Below are positions 8,617-16,330 of a stretch of 17,430 nucleotides of DNA, in pieces. Source of the DNA: Pseudomonadota bacterium (GTDB lineage Bacteria; Pseudomonadota; Alphaproteobacteria; Rhizobiales; Tepidamorphaceae); contig JAEYRQ010000489.1 of assembly GCA_023435545.1 (NCBI GenBank), positions 1-17,430 of the forward strand, read 5' to 3'. The position numbers and the translations under genes are program-made. The notes under the pieces were generated by a model. That model worked only from the letters and a program-made list of their open reading frames with translations. It ran no database searches and had not been told where the DNA came from. Each line of letters opens with the position of its first letter. Position 1 is the stretch's first letter.

Positions 8617-11586
8617 GTGAGTGGGGCCATGCCCCGCCTGGTTACCGGGATGCAGTGGAATCTCCAAACGATGCTGAAACGGTTCGTCCGCAAGGTAAGG
8701 CAGCGGTTTTCGTCGCGGCCGCAGGAAGCTCTCGGCCGTCAGCTCTTCGATGCTGACTTCTACCTGTCCATCTACACCGATGTGGCGGCGGCCGGGCAGG
8801 ATCCACTGCGCCACTATCTCGCCCGCGGCTGGTTGGAAGGCCGGTTGCCACATCCGTTGTTCGACGGTGCATGGTATCTCGAGCGATACCCTGACGTTCG
8901 CGACGCAGGCTTGAACCCTCTTCTGCATTACCTTGCGACCGGTTACGCCGAAGCCCGATCGCCGCACCCCCTGTTCGATGGGGAATGGTATCTCGCCTGC
9001 AACCCGGACGTGCGCGAGGCGGGCCTCAATCCACTGGTGCATTACATGGCGACCGGTCATCAGGAGGGCCGCTCGCCGCATCCGCTGTTCGACGCGACAT
9101 GGTACCTGGAGCGGAATCCGGATGTCCGCGATGCGGGGATGAACCCCTTGCTCCACTATGTCCGGTCCGGCTACCGCGAAGGGCGGGATCCGCACCCGTC
9201 CTTCGCTGGGGAATGGTACGCGCGAACCTATATCGGCGATCAGCACGATATCGTTCCGCTGGCACACTATGTGCGCACAGGGTGGAAGCAGGGCGCTCTG
9301 CCGAATCCTGGCTTCGACCAGTCCAGCTACGCGTCAATTTATCGGGACGAGGGGCCTGATGCCGCCTTTCGTCGATATGCGGCGAGGCGCGATGCAGATG
9401 GTCGACCGGAACTGGCGGTCGGCCCCCTGCTCAAGGGGCTCTACGGGGCCGGCGTCATGGCCCGGATCGAAGGCTACTACCGCCGCTACCGGCTGGTGCC
9501 CGATGGCGGACTGCCACCCTCGCCCCCCCAGACGGAGGCCGAGATCGAAGCCTGGATCAACGAAATGTCCAGCTGCTTCTCCGCCGCCGACGACGGCGAG
9601 GGCGCGGCCCCCGATGTTTCGATCATCATCCCGGTCTTCAACAACCTGTCGCAGACGATGGCCTGCCTGCATTCGCTGGCGGATCTGCGGCCGCAGCGCA
9701 GCTTCGAGATCATCATCGCCGACGATGCATCGACCGATGCCACGTGGGACGTTATCTCGCGCCTGCCCGGGGTGGTATCGGTGCGCGGCGAGACCAACAG
9801 CGGCTTCATCGCCAACTGCAATCGCGCCGCGGTTGAAGCGCGGGGGCGATACCTGGTTTTTCTCAACAACGACACGATCGTACTGCCGGGTTGGCTCGAC
9901 GAACTCGTCGACACGCTGGAGCGCGATGGCACAATCGGCCTCGTCGGTTCCAAGCTGCTGTTCGGCAATGGTCGCCTGCAGGAAGCCGGCGGTATCGTCT
10001 GGTGGGATGCGTCGGCCTGGAACTACGGCCGCGACCAGGATCCGATGCGGCCCGAGTTCAGCTATCTGCGCGACGTCGACTATGTGTCGGGCGCCTCGAT
10101 CATGTTGACGCGGCAGCTCTGGTGGGAGATGGGCGGATTCGACCCGTGGTACGACGTCGCCTATGCGGAGGACGTCGATCTGGCCTTCCGCATCCAGGCC
10201 TCCGGGCGGCGCGTTGTCCTGCAACCCTTGTCCATGCTCCTGCATTTCGAGGGGGTGACATCGGGCACGGACGTGCGCACCGGCGTGAAGGCCTATCAGG
10301 TCACCAACCTGCAGAAGCTGCGCGAACGCTGGCACGACAAGCTCGAGGGGCATCGCCTCAACGGCGCCGACCCGATGCGCGAGCGCGAGCGCGGTGTAAC
10401 GAAGCGTGTTCTGATCGTCGACGCGGTGACGCCGAACCCCGACAACGATGCCGGGTCGGTGTTCACATTCGAGCTGATCAAACTGTTCCAGGCGCTCGGG
10501 TATAAGGTCAGCTTCTGGCCGCAGGAAATCTCGGACTTCGACTGGACGCTGACAGGCGCGCTCCAGCGGATCGGCGTCGAAGCAATCTACAGTCCCTACT
10601 ACCAGTCGATCGGCGAATATCTGGCCGAGCACGGCGACCTGTTCGACATGGTTTTCGCTTTCCGCCACTACTGTGCCTCGAAGCTGATCCCGCTCGTCCG
10701 CGAATTCGCGCCGAAGGCCCGGCTGGTGTTCCATCCAGCCGATCTGCATTTCGTCCGCGAGGCCCGGGCAGCGGACATCGATAGCCAGGCGAAGCCGGTC
10801 GAAGAGCTGCGGCTGATTCAGGCCTACGAAGTGTTCTGCGCGGTTGCTTCCGACCTCACGGTGGTTCACAGCCACTACGAGAAGGACGTTCTTGCAGTCC
10901 ATGCGCCCGATGCGGCGGTCAGGGTCTTCCCGTGGATTGTCGATCCCGTTCCGCTGAAGACCGGGTTCGGAGAGCGCGACAGCATCGCTTATCTCGGCGG
11001 CTACGCTCACAGGCCCAATGTCGATGCGGTTCTCTATTTTGTCGAGGCGATCTGGCCCCTGATACGCCGGAAGCATCCGGACATGGTCTTCAAGGTGGTG
11101 GGCAGCAAGGTGCCTGCGAGCATCGCGGCGCTGCATGGCAAGGACAATGTCGAGGTCGTCGGGTTCGTCGAGGACCTCTCCGCGCTGTTCGATTCGATCC
11201 GCATTCTGGTTGCGCCGATCCGCTACGGTGCTGGCTTGAAAGGCAAGGTCGCCTCGGCACTGGCATGTGGCGTTCCCGTGGTCGCCACCTCCTGCGCCGC
11301 GGAGGGGATGGCCCTTGTGGAGGGCGAGCAGATACTCGTGCGCGACGACCCCAAGGGATTTGCCGAGGCGGTACTGCGCGTCTATGACGATGAAGCGCTT
11401 TGGCGCAAGCTCTCCGCCGGCGGTCAGGCGTTCGTCGACGAGGTGTTCAGCACGCGCCGGGGCGTGGACCGCCTGCGGGACATCATAAGCGAGGCTTCGG
11501 GGGGGGCGATGGCCGGTCGACCGAACGTGCCCGGTGCCTGGCCCGGCGGCGGTTCCGGTCGGAATGTGGAGGCTGCCGCCTTGTGA
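8617..11586 (+). CDS. Repeat-containing dual glycosyltransferase (GT2 + GT4 domains)
   Basis: This 989-residue protein has three parts. Residues 43-265 hold about six repeats of roughly 38 residues with the pattern F-x4-YL-x3-PDV-x3-G-x-NPL-x-HY-x3-G-x2-E-x-R-x-PHP. Residues 333-550 are a GT2 (GT-A fold) domain with VSIIIPVFNN, ADDASTD, a metal-binding NND (417-419 region) and ED at 518-519. Residues 596-955 are a GT4-type (GT-B) domain with YLGGYAHRPNVDAVLYF, VVGF and the donor-site stretch APIRYGAGLKGKVASALACG (866-884). It probably adds two sugars to a growing surface glycan at the cytoplasmic face; donors and linkages cannot be told. The start is unsettled: GTG 8617, ATG 8629, ATG 8650 and ATG 8671 are all in frame and none has a strong, well-placed ribosome site. 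The C-terminal 30 residues are low-complexity. Confidence 0.88.
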   Translation: MSGAMPRLVTGMQWNLQTMLKRFVRKVRQRFSSRPQEALGRQLFDADFYLSIYTDVAAAGQDPLRHYLARGWLEGRLPHPLFDGAWYLERYPDVRDAGLNPLLHYLATGYAEARSPHPLFDGEWYLACNPDVREAGLNPLVHYMATGHQEGRSPHPLFDATWYLERNPDVRDAGMNPLLHYVRSGYREGRDPHPSFAGEWYARTYIGDQHDIVPLAHYVRTGWKQGALPNPGFDQSSYASIYRDEGPDAAFRRYAARRDADGRPELAVGPLLKGLYGAGVMARIEGYYRRYRLVPDGGLPPSPPQTEAEIEAWINEMSSCFSAADDGEGAAPDVSIIIPVFNNLSQTMACLHSLADLRPQRSFEIIIADDASTDATWDVISRLPGVVSVRGETNSGFIANCNRAAVEARGRYLVFLNNDTIVLPGWLDELVDTLERDGTIGLVGSKLLFGNGRLQEAGGIVWWDASAWNYGRDQDPMRPEFSYLRDVDYVSGASIMLTRQLWWEMGGFDPWYDVAYAEDVDLAFRIQASGRRVVLQPLSMLLHFEGVTSGTDVRTGVKAYQVTNLQKLRERWHDKLEGHRLNGADPMRERERGVTKRVLIVDAVTPNPDNDAGSVFTFELIKLFQALGYKVSFWPQEISDFDWTLTGALQRIGVEAIYSPYYQSIGEYLAEHGDLFDMVFAFRHYCASKLIPLVREFAPKARLVFHPADLHFVREARAADIDSQAKPVEELRLIQAYEVFCAVASDLTVVHSHYEKDVLAVHAPDAAVRVFPWIVDPVPLKTGFGERDSIAYLGGYAHRPNVDAVLYFVEAIWPLIRRKHPDMVFKVVGSKVPASIAALHGKDNVEVVGFVEDLSALFDSIRILVAPIRYGAGLKGKVASALACGVPVVATSCAAEGMALVEGEQILVRDDPKGFAEAVLRVYDDEALWRKLSAGGQAFVDEVFSTRRGVDRLRDIISEASGGAMAGRPNVPGAWPGGGSGRNVEAAAL
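8743..9309 (+). repeat. Five coding tandem repeats of 38 codons (114 bases)
   Basis: Units start at 8743, 8857, 8971, 9085 and 9199 (the last is 37 codons), inside the dual glycosyltransferase gene; a sixth, worn copy follows to about 9411. Each begins (L/S)F-D/A and ends PHP or PNP. Units 2-4 are the most alike in protein, yet they differ at many third codon positions, which indicates old duplications kept by selection on the protein rather than recent DNA slippage. Confidence 0.9.
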
Positions 11587-11666
11587 CGGACGGGGGGCTT
11601 TCCCGGCTCCTGAACAAGCTGGACGACACGTGGTGGCCGGGGACCGGGGCTGAGGGGTTGCTATGA
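11583..11666 (+). CDS. Possible 27-residue coupled ORF, unknown
   Basis: A GTG at 11583 overlaps the stop of the glycosyltransferase (GTGA), and the frame ends with a TGA that overlaps the manC start (ATGA at 11663-11666). The peptide begins MTDGGLSRLLNKLDDTWWPG. No known function is recognised. Its LLNKLDDTWWPG resembles, from memory, the N-terminal LDRTWYPG-type stretch of some SAM methyltransferases in polysaccharide loci, so it could be a remnant of a lost gene. It may equally be spacer that carries ribosomes from one gene to the next. Confidence 0.25.
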   Translation: MTDGGLSRLLNKLDDTWWPGTGAEGLL

Positions 11667-13090
11667 CGGTGCTGGTGCATGCGGTGATGTGCGGCGGCTC
11701 GGGCACGCGCCTGTGGCCGTGGTCCCGGCAGGCCTTTCCCAAGCAATTTCTGTCGCTCGGGGGAGACGGCAGCCTGTTGCAGGCAACAGTCGGGCGGCTG
11801 GCTGAGGCAGGGCAGTCCGTCGAGACGATCGTCATCGGCAACGAGGAACACCGGTTCCTGATCGCCGAGCAGCTTCGTCAGGCTGGGTTCACGGCCGAGA
11901 TCCTGCTCGAGCCCGAAATGCGCAACACCGCCCCGGTTGCCCTGGTCGCCGCTTTGCGGGCCCTGGAACGGTTCGGGGACGATTGCCTCGTGCTGCTAGC
12001 ACCAGCCGACCACATGATCGCCGATGCGGCGTCCTATCGCAGCGCCGTTGCGACTGCAATGCAAGCGGCACGGGCCGGACACGTGGTGACCTTCGGGGTG
12101 ACGCCGGACCGGCCCGAGACGGGATACGGCTACATCGAGCGTGGTGCGCCGCTGCCCGGAATCGCCGGCGCGCATGCCGTCGTCAGCTTCCGTGAGAAGC
12201 CGGACCGCCAGGTGGCAGAGGACTATCTGGCGAGCGGCAAGTTCTCGTGGAACGCCGGCATATTTCTGTTCTCGCCGCAGGTCTTGCTGGCGGCTGGAGA
12301 GAAGCTCGAACCGGGCATGCTGGAGCTGTGCAGGAGGGCCTGCGCGGGGGCTGAGCGGGACCTCGATTTTCTCCGGCTCGCACGCGAGCCCTACCTCGAG
12401 CTTCCCTCCATATCGTTCGACTACGCCTTCGCCGAGCGTCTACAGGGTGCGATGGCAGTCGTCCCGGTAGACATGGGCTGGTCGGACATCGGCTCATGGG
12501 ACTCGCTCAGAATCGCCCGCTCGGGCCTGGGTTCGCGCGAGAACGTGACCGCAGGGGAGGTGGAGCTGTTCGATTGTGCCGGGGTACTGGCGATGAGCGA
12601 CGGCCCGCTGGTCGTCGCCCACGGGCTGCAGGACGTCGTGGTCGTGGCCGATGCTGATGCCGTGTACGTCGGCGCGGCCAACCGCAGCGAGGAACTCCGT
12701 CACGTCGTTGGCGAATTGCAGGCGCGGGGACGGCCGCAGGCCACCTCCCACTCGCGGACCTATCGGCCATGGGGCTGGTACCAGACCCTCAACCTGGGCG
12801 ATCGCTATCAGGTGAAGGAAATCGTCGTCTATCCCGGCGGCAGGCTGTCGCTGCAGTCACACCACCACCGGGCGGAGCATTGGGTCGTCGTTCGCGGGAC
12901 CGCTCAGGTGACCGTCGACGATGAAATCCGGCTCGTCGCGGAGAACGAGTCCGTCTACATTCCGCTGAAATCCCGCCACAGGCTGGAGAATCCGGGACAT
13001 ATCCCGATGCACCTCATCGAGGTGCAGACGGGTGGCTATCTCGACGAGGACGATATCGTCCGCTACGACGACATCTATGGCCGAAGCTGA
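11663..13090 (+). CDS. manC: Mannose-1-phosphate guanylyltransferase / mannose-6-phosphate isomerase
   Basis: This bifunctional type II enzyme makes GDP-mannose from mannose-1-phosphate and GTP, and its C-terminal cupin isomerises fructose-6-phosphate and mannose-6-phosphate. The length, 475 residues, is typical. The pyrophosphorylase signature GGSGTRLWPWSRQAFPKQF is at residues 11-29, with LLAPADHMI (111-119), ETGYGYIERG (152-161), FREKP (176-180) and WNAGIFLF after it. The isomerase domain has RTYRPWGWY (365-373) and the metal-site stretch QSHHHRAEHW (398-407). The Trp in LWPWSR is Leu or Met in most relatives I know. ATG 11663 has a good ribosome site, GAGGGG at 11652-11657. It supplies GDP-mannose, or derived GDP-sugars, to the surrounding polysaccharide genes. 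Confidence 0.95.
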   Translation: MTVLVHAVMCGGSGTRLWPWSRQAFPKQFLSLGGDGSLLQATVGRLAEAGQSVETIVIGNEEHRFLIAEQLRQAGFTAEILLEPEMRNTAPVALVAALRALERFGDDCLVLLAPADHMIADAASYRSAVATAMQAARAGHVVTFGVTPDRPETGYGYIERGAPLPGIAGAHAVVSFREKPDRQVAEDYLASGKFSWNAGIFLFSPQVLLAAGEKLEPGMLELCRRACAGAERDLDFLRLAREPYLELPSISFDYAFAERLQGAMAVVPVDMGWSDIGSWDSLRIARSGLGSRENVTAGEVELFDCAGVLAMSDGPLVVAHGLQDVVVVADADAVYVGAANRSEELRHVVGELQARGRPQATSHSRTYRPWGWYQTLNLGDRYQVKEIVVYPGGRLSLQSHHHRAEHWVVVRGTAQVTVDDEIRLVAENESVYIPLKSRHRLENPGHIPMHLIEVQTGGYLDEDDIVRYDDIYGRS

Positions 13091-13095
13091 CGATC

Positions 13096-13140
13096 GCGCC
13101 CGGTGCGGGTCCGCGGCTCCGTCGCGGGGCAGGGCGCACC
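13096..13140 (+). other. Hairpin with two alternative outer stems between manC and the sulfotransferase
   Basis: In the 70-bp gap, an inner stem CCGCG/CGCGG (13111-13115/13123-13127) is enclosed by either GCGCCC/GGGCGC (13096-13101/13132-13137) or GGTGCG/CGCACC (13102-13107/13135-13140). The two outer stems share bases and exclude each other. No T-run follows, so it is not a standard intrinsic terminator. It may only reflect high GC content. Confidence 0.25.
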
Positions 13141-13160
13141 TGTAGAGGGCTGATGCCGGA

Positions 13161-13877
13161 ATGACCATCATCAACCACACATACGGCTTCGTCTTCGTCC
13201 ATGTCCCGAAGTGCGCCGGGACGACGGTGGCGACTGCACTGAGCCGTGCGAGCGCCTATTGCGACATCGAGATCGGCGCCACGCCGCTGGGTCAGGCCCT
13301 CGCGACCCACTACTCGGCGCGCCATGGAATGGGCAAGCACGCCACGGCCGGCCAGATCCGGAATGTCCTGGGACAGGCGACGTGGATGCGGTTGTTCTCG
13401 TTTGCCTTCGTACGCGACCCCATGGCGCGCACGCAGTCCACCTACCGGTTTCTCAAGCACAAGTTCCGGAACTGGCAGGGCTCCGAGATCATGGACGGCT
13501 TCGCGACCTTCGAGGAGTTTGTCCGCAGCGAGTTCTTCCACACCCCGGGGCCCGACAACATTCTCGCCCCCCAGGTGCGATGGATCGGGCGCCCGCCGCT
13601 CGTCGACTTCGTCGGGCGGGTGGAAACGCTGTCGGAAGATTTCGCCACGGTCCTTGAATGCGTGGGCATTCCTCCGGCGAAACGCAGGGCGATGATGCGG
13701 CTCGGGAAGCGCAACCGGACCGATGCCTGGACGGATGATGAGGCGGCATCGCCGGACCTCGAGGCACTCATTCTGGACCGCTATCGCGAGGACTACGTCT
13801 TCATCGAGGCACTTGCGGCGCCGCAAGCCCGCGAGCGTCGTCCAGGTGCCCTCAAAGCTGCCGCCCCACCGGCGTGA
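13161..13877 (+). CDS. Sulfotransferase family 2 domain protein
   Basis: This 238-residue single-domain protein matches the carbohydrate sulfotransferase family (Sulfotransfer_2). The 5'-phosphosulfate loop is VFVHVPKCAGTTVATAL (11-27), with the typical PKCAGTT core. The 3'-phosphate site is FAFVRDPMARTQSTYRF (81-97), with Arg85 and Ser93. It is expected to transfer sulfate from PAPS to a sugar hydroxyl in the cytoplasm; the acceptor is unknown. A weak ribosome site, AGAGGG at 13145-13150, lies 10 bases before ATG 13161. The C-terminal 20 residues are Ala/Pro/Arg-rich and probably disordered. With the protein encoded at 6994 it gives the locus two sulfotransferase genes around manC. Confidence 0.88.
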   Translation: MTIINHTYGFVFVHVPKCAGTTVATALSRASAYCDIEIGATPLGQALATHYSARHGMGKHATAGQIRNVLGQATWMRLFSFAFVRDPMARTQSTYRFLKHKFRNWQGSEIMDGFATFEEFVRSEFFHTPGPDNILAPQVRWIGRPPLVDFVGRVETLSEDFATVLECVGIPPAKRRAMMRLGKRNRTDAWTDDEAASPDLEALILDRYREDYVFIEALAAPQARERRPGALKAAAPPA

Positions 13878-14001
13878 CGCAGAACGGCACCGCCGCGCCG
13901 GCCGCTCTGCGGTTTCGAAAGATTCCGAACCAGGACGCGGGTCTGCCCGTTCCCTCCAGACCAGTGGAGCCAAGCTCCGCGCGACGGAAGAGGAGAACGT
14001 C

Positions 14002-14148
14002 ATGCATGATACCAGAACGCAGGAAGAACAGCTCAACCCCCGCGAGGCCCGTCAGGGTAGGCTAGGACGTCCGGTATTGGTCGTGCTGGTGGTCAGTCTC
14101 AGCCTGATCGTCCTTCTGTTCGGAGCGCTGGTACTGGGCGTCATCTGA
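14002..14148 (+). CDS. 48-residue single-pass membrane protein, unknown function
   Basis: The frame from ATG 14002 encodes 48 residues: a hydrophilic N-terminus (about 1-23) containing NPREARQGRLGRP, then one hydrophobic helix (about 24-47, LVVLVVSLSLIVLLFGALV) ending at the C-terminus. An excellent ribosome site, AAGAGGAG at 13988-13995, is 6 bases upstream and decides this start over the longer in-frame ORF that overlaps the sulfotransferase gene. Short proteins with an EARQG-then-helix pattern are, as I recall, common in rhizobia and relatives, with no established function. Positive residues before the helix suggest the N-terminus faces the cytoplasm. It stands alone, with 124 and 98 bases of noncoding DNA on its two sides. 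Confidence 0.72.
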   Translation: MHDTRTQEEQLNPREARQGRLGRPVLVVLVVSLSLIVLLFGALVLGVI

Positions 14149-14246
14149 GGAACGGCTCGTTAACCAGAGCCTCGCGTTTCCCTCGCCGATGGCGTCCGAT
14201 GCGTTAGTGTCCGTCTGCGGAGAGGCCGCAGCTTAGACGAGCGAAA

Positions 14247-15056
14247 ATGACGCACATCGAACCCATCGCGGCGCCGCGCGCCGTGGCCGCCGACGGCGAT
14301 CTCGGGTACCGGCCATCCAGTCTCGACGTCTTCTTCGAGCGGATGCAGCCGACCGTCCACTCACAATGGGCCTGGGACCACTACAAGGACACGGTCGGTG
14401 CGCTGGCGCGCGAGTTCCGGTTGCAGCGGCTCATCGAGATAGGGGGAGGACGCGATCCCCTGTTCACACCCGAGGAGATCTCGGCCGCCGGCGTCCGGTT
14501 CACGATCAACGACATCTCGCCAGAGGAGCTTCGCCACGCACCGGCGGCTTTCGACAAGGCTTGCTTCGACGTGGCTGGCGAGCCCGGGGGACTGGGCGAC
14601 TCCGCCGGAGCGTTCGATCTGGTTTTCTCCCGGATGGTGTTCGAGCATGTGCGCGATGCACGAAAGGCATGGACGAACGTCCATGATCTGCTCGCGCCGG
14701 GGGGCGTCGCCATCGCCTTCGTCCCCACGCTGTACGCGATCCCTTACCTGATCAACATGGCGATCCCGGAAGCGGTGTCGCGGCGCATCGTCAAGCTCCT
14801 CTATGCCCATCGCACGGACGACGACGATCCCAAGTTCCCGGCCTACTACGATTGGTGCTTCGGGGACGGCAGGAAGCTGGAGCCGCGGCTTGCCGCCATC
14901 GGCTTCCGCGAGGCGAAGGTGGTGCCCTTCTGGTATCACGACTACTTCGAGTCGATCCCGGTTGCCCGGCAGGTCGACAACCTGATCAACCGGATCGCCG
15001 CGGCGCGCGACTGGCGCTGGCTGACCAGCTACGCCTTCATCGTCGCCCGCAAGTAG
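14247..15056 (+). CDS. Class I SAM-dependent methyltransferase
   Basis: The 269-residue protein has a Rossmann-type methyltransferase core: motif I LIEIGGGRDPLF (about 62-73), an acidic residue after the second strand in TINDIS, and FDLVFSRMVFEHVRDA (about 124-139), the usual post-II region ending in an EHV/H motif. The C-terminal third is Tyr- and Trp-rich and may bind the acceptor. It probably methylates a sugar or glycan end within this locus, but the substrate cannot be read from the sequence. The ATG at 14247 has no strong ribosome site. Its last 28 bases overlap the 3' end of the opposite-strand polymerase gene. Confidence 0.85.
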   Translation: MTHIEPIAAPRAVAADGDLGYRPSSLDVFFERMQPTVHSQWAWDHYKDTVGALAREFRLQRLIEIGGGRDPLFTPEEISAAGVRFTINDISPEELRHAPAAFDKACFDVAGEPGGLGDSAGAFDLVFSRMVFEHVRDARKAWTNVHDLLAPGGVAIAFVPTLYAIPYLINMAIPEAVSRRIVKLLYAHRTDDDDPKFPAYYDWCFGDGRKLEPRLAAIGFREAKVVPFWYHDYFESIPVARQVDNLINRIAAARDWRWLTSYAFIVARK

Positions 15057-16330
15057 TTCGCGGGTACGCGCATACTGCCGGCGAGGGCGGCCTTGCGGAC
15101 GGTTTCGCTGGCCGCCGCCATGCCCCATACCACGCCTGCGATCATGAAGAAGTGGCGCCAGTGGTCGGTATCGACCACGAAGCCCTGCAGCGACACCGCC
15201 ACGAATGTCGCCAGCGCAGCCATCTGGTAGTGCTGCCAGGGCACGCGCTCGAAGACATATCGGAATCCGATCAGCCACGTCAGAACGACGAAGGTGATGT
15301 AGCTGAATCCGCCCAGCCACCCATATGCCGCGAACGAGTTGACGTAGACGTTGTGCGGGTCCTGATTGAACCGTTTGGCGAAATAGAGGGGGCCGTAGCC
15401 GAACGGCCGCTCCAGGAGTTCCGGGATCGCGCGCCTCTGGTTGCCGAAACGTCCCTGTTCTCCTACGTCGTAGCTCTGGGCGAGGTCGGCTCGCTGCTCA
15501 AACACCTCGCCGACGCCTGGTATGGTCAGGATCCCGACGATCAATCCCGCGCACATAATGGCGCCCAGGGCAGCGCCGATCAGCATGCGCAGCCTGAACA
15601 GGGGGCTCGGCGAGGCGAGGAACATCATCGCGACCATCAGGATCGTCGCCAGCAGGAAGTTCCCCCAGGCGGCACGCGAGAACGATAGGAGCAGTCCTAT
15701 GACGATGATGCCGAGCGGCAACGCCGTGACCACCAGCCGGCGCCCGTGCAGCGACAGCATGTTCTGGATCAGCAGCAGCGCCGGGAACACCAGAAAGGGG
15801 CCGTAGACGTTGGGATCCTTGAAGGTGCCGCGGGCGCGGTTGTAGAGCGTGAACGTGTCGGCGCCCGGGAACAGATTGAAGTATCCGGCGATTCCCGCCA
15901 GCGCGGCGATCACGGCGGCGATGATGTAGGCGCTGCGGATGGTGTCGAGCCGCGACACGGGATTCTCCGCCACAAGCGAGGCGAAGACCACGGTGGTCAC
16001 CGCGAGGTACATCGTGATCGCGACGTATCGCACCGAGTCGAAGTCGTAGACCACCTGCACGACGGCCAGCATGCCGCCGATCGTGAACAGCACCGGCAGG
16101 AACAGCACCAGCGGAGCGATGAAGCGGGGAAAGGTAAGGCCCCGTACCAGAACCGCCCACAGCAGAAGCAGGAACAGGAACTCGTAGGGTGACGGTTCGA
16201 AGGTAACGAAACAGCTCGCCAGGATGGTCAGCCAGAGAAGGGGCCGGACCAGCCTGCGGTCGAGCAGCTCGCGTCGCGCCTCCTCGCCCGGCGGCGTTGG
16301 GGGTACCGGACCGGCGGCGCTACAGGTCAA
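15029..16330 (-). CDS. O-antigen ligase/polymerase family membrane protein (Wzy/WaaL type)
   Basis: From TTG 16330 this is a 433-residue polytopic membrane protein with roughly ten or more hydrophobic helices. Family marks are RARGTFKDPNVYGPFLVFP, LLLSFSRAAWGNFL, a large periplasmic loop with RFGNQRRAIPELLERPFGYG, and DPHNVYVNSFAAYGWLGG, as in the Wzy_C/O-antigen ligase family. It would polymerise or ligate undecaprenyl-linked repeat units on the periplasmic side; polymerase and ligase cannot be told apart by sequence. The frame reaches ATG 16429, but that would overlap the upstream gene by 103 bases. TTG 16330 overlaps the upstream stop (TTGA) and has GGAGAG 6 bases before it. The 3' end overlaps the convergent methyltransferase gene by 28 bases. 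Confidence 0.87.
   Translation of the reverse strand: MTCSAAGPVPPTPPGEEARRELLDRRLVRPLLWLTILASCFVTFEPSPYEFLFLLLLWAVLVRGLTFPRFIAPLVLFLPVLFTIGGMLAVVQVVYDFDSVRYVAITMYLAVTTVVFASLVAENPVSRLDTIRSAYIIAAVIAALAGIAGYFNLFPGADTFTLYNRARGTFKDPNVYGPFLVFPALLLIQNMLSLHGRRLVVTALPLGIIVIGLLLSFSRAAWGNFLLATILMVAMMFLASPSPLFRLRMLIGAALGAIMCAGLIVGILTIPGVGEVFEQRADLAQSYDVGEQGRFGNQRRAIPELLERPFGYGPLYFAKRFNQDPHNVYVNSFAAYGWLGGFSYITFVVLTWLIGFRYVFERVPWQHYQMAALATFVAVSLQGFVVDTDHWRHFFMIAGVVWGMAAASETVRKAALAGSMRVPANYLRATMKA

Noticed and set aside
8743..9309. Tandem 114-base units considered as a CRISPR or DNA satellite
   Set aside because: There are no identical short repeats with unique spacers; the units are in-frame coding repeats that differ at synonymous positions.
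9334..11841. 835-residue minus-strand ORF opposite the glycosyltransferase
   Set aside because: It is a shadow of the plus-strand gene in GC-rich DNA; the sense frame has clear GT2 and GT4 motifs and the antisense has none.
13878..14001. Noncoding stretch after the second sulfotransferase, examined for a gene or terminator
   Set aside because: Only a short GGAGC/GCTCC pairing without a T-run and shadow frames were seen; nothing else is supportable beyond the ribosome site at 13988-13995.
14215..14231. Hairpin CTGCGG/CCGCAG upstream of the methyltransferase considered as a terminator
   Set aside because: The stem is only 6 bp and is followed by CTTAGACG, with no T-run.
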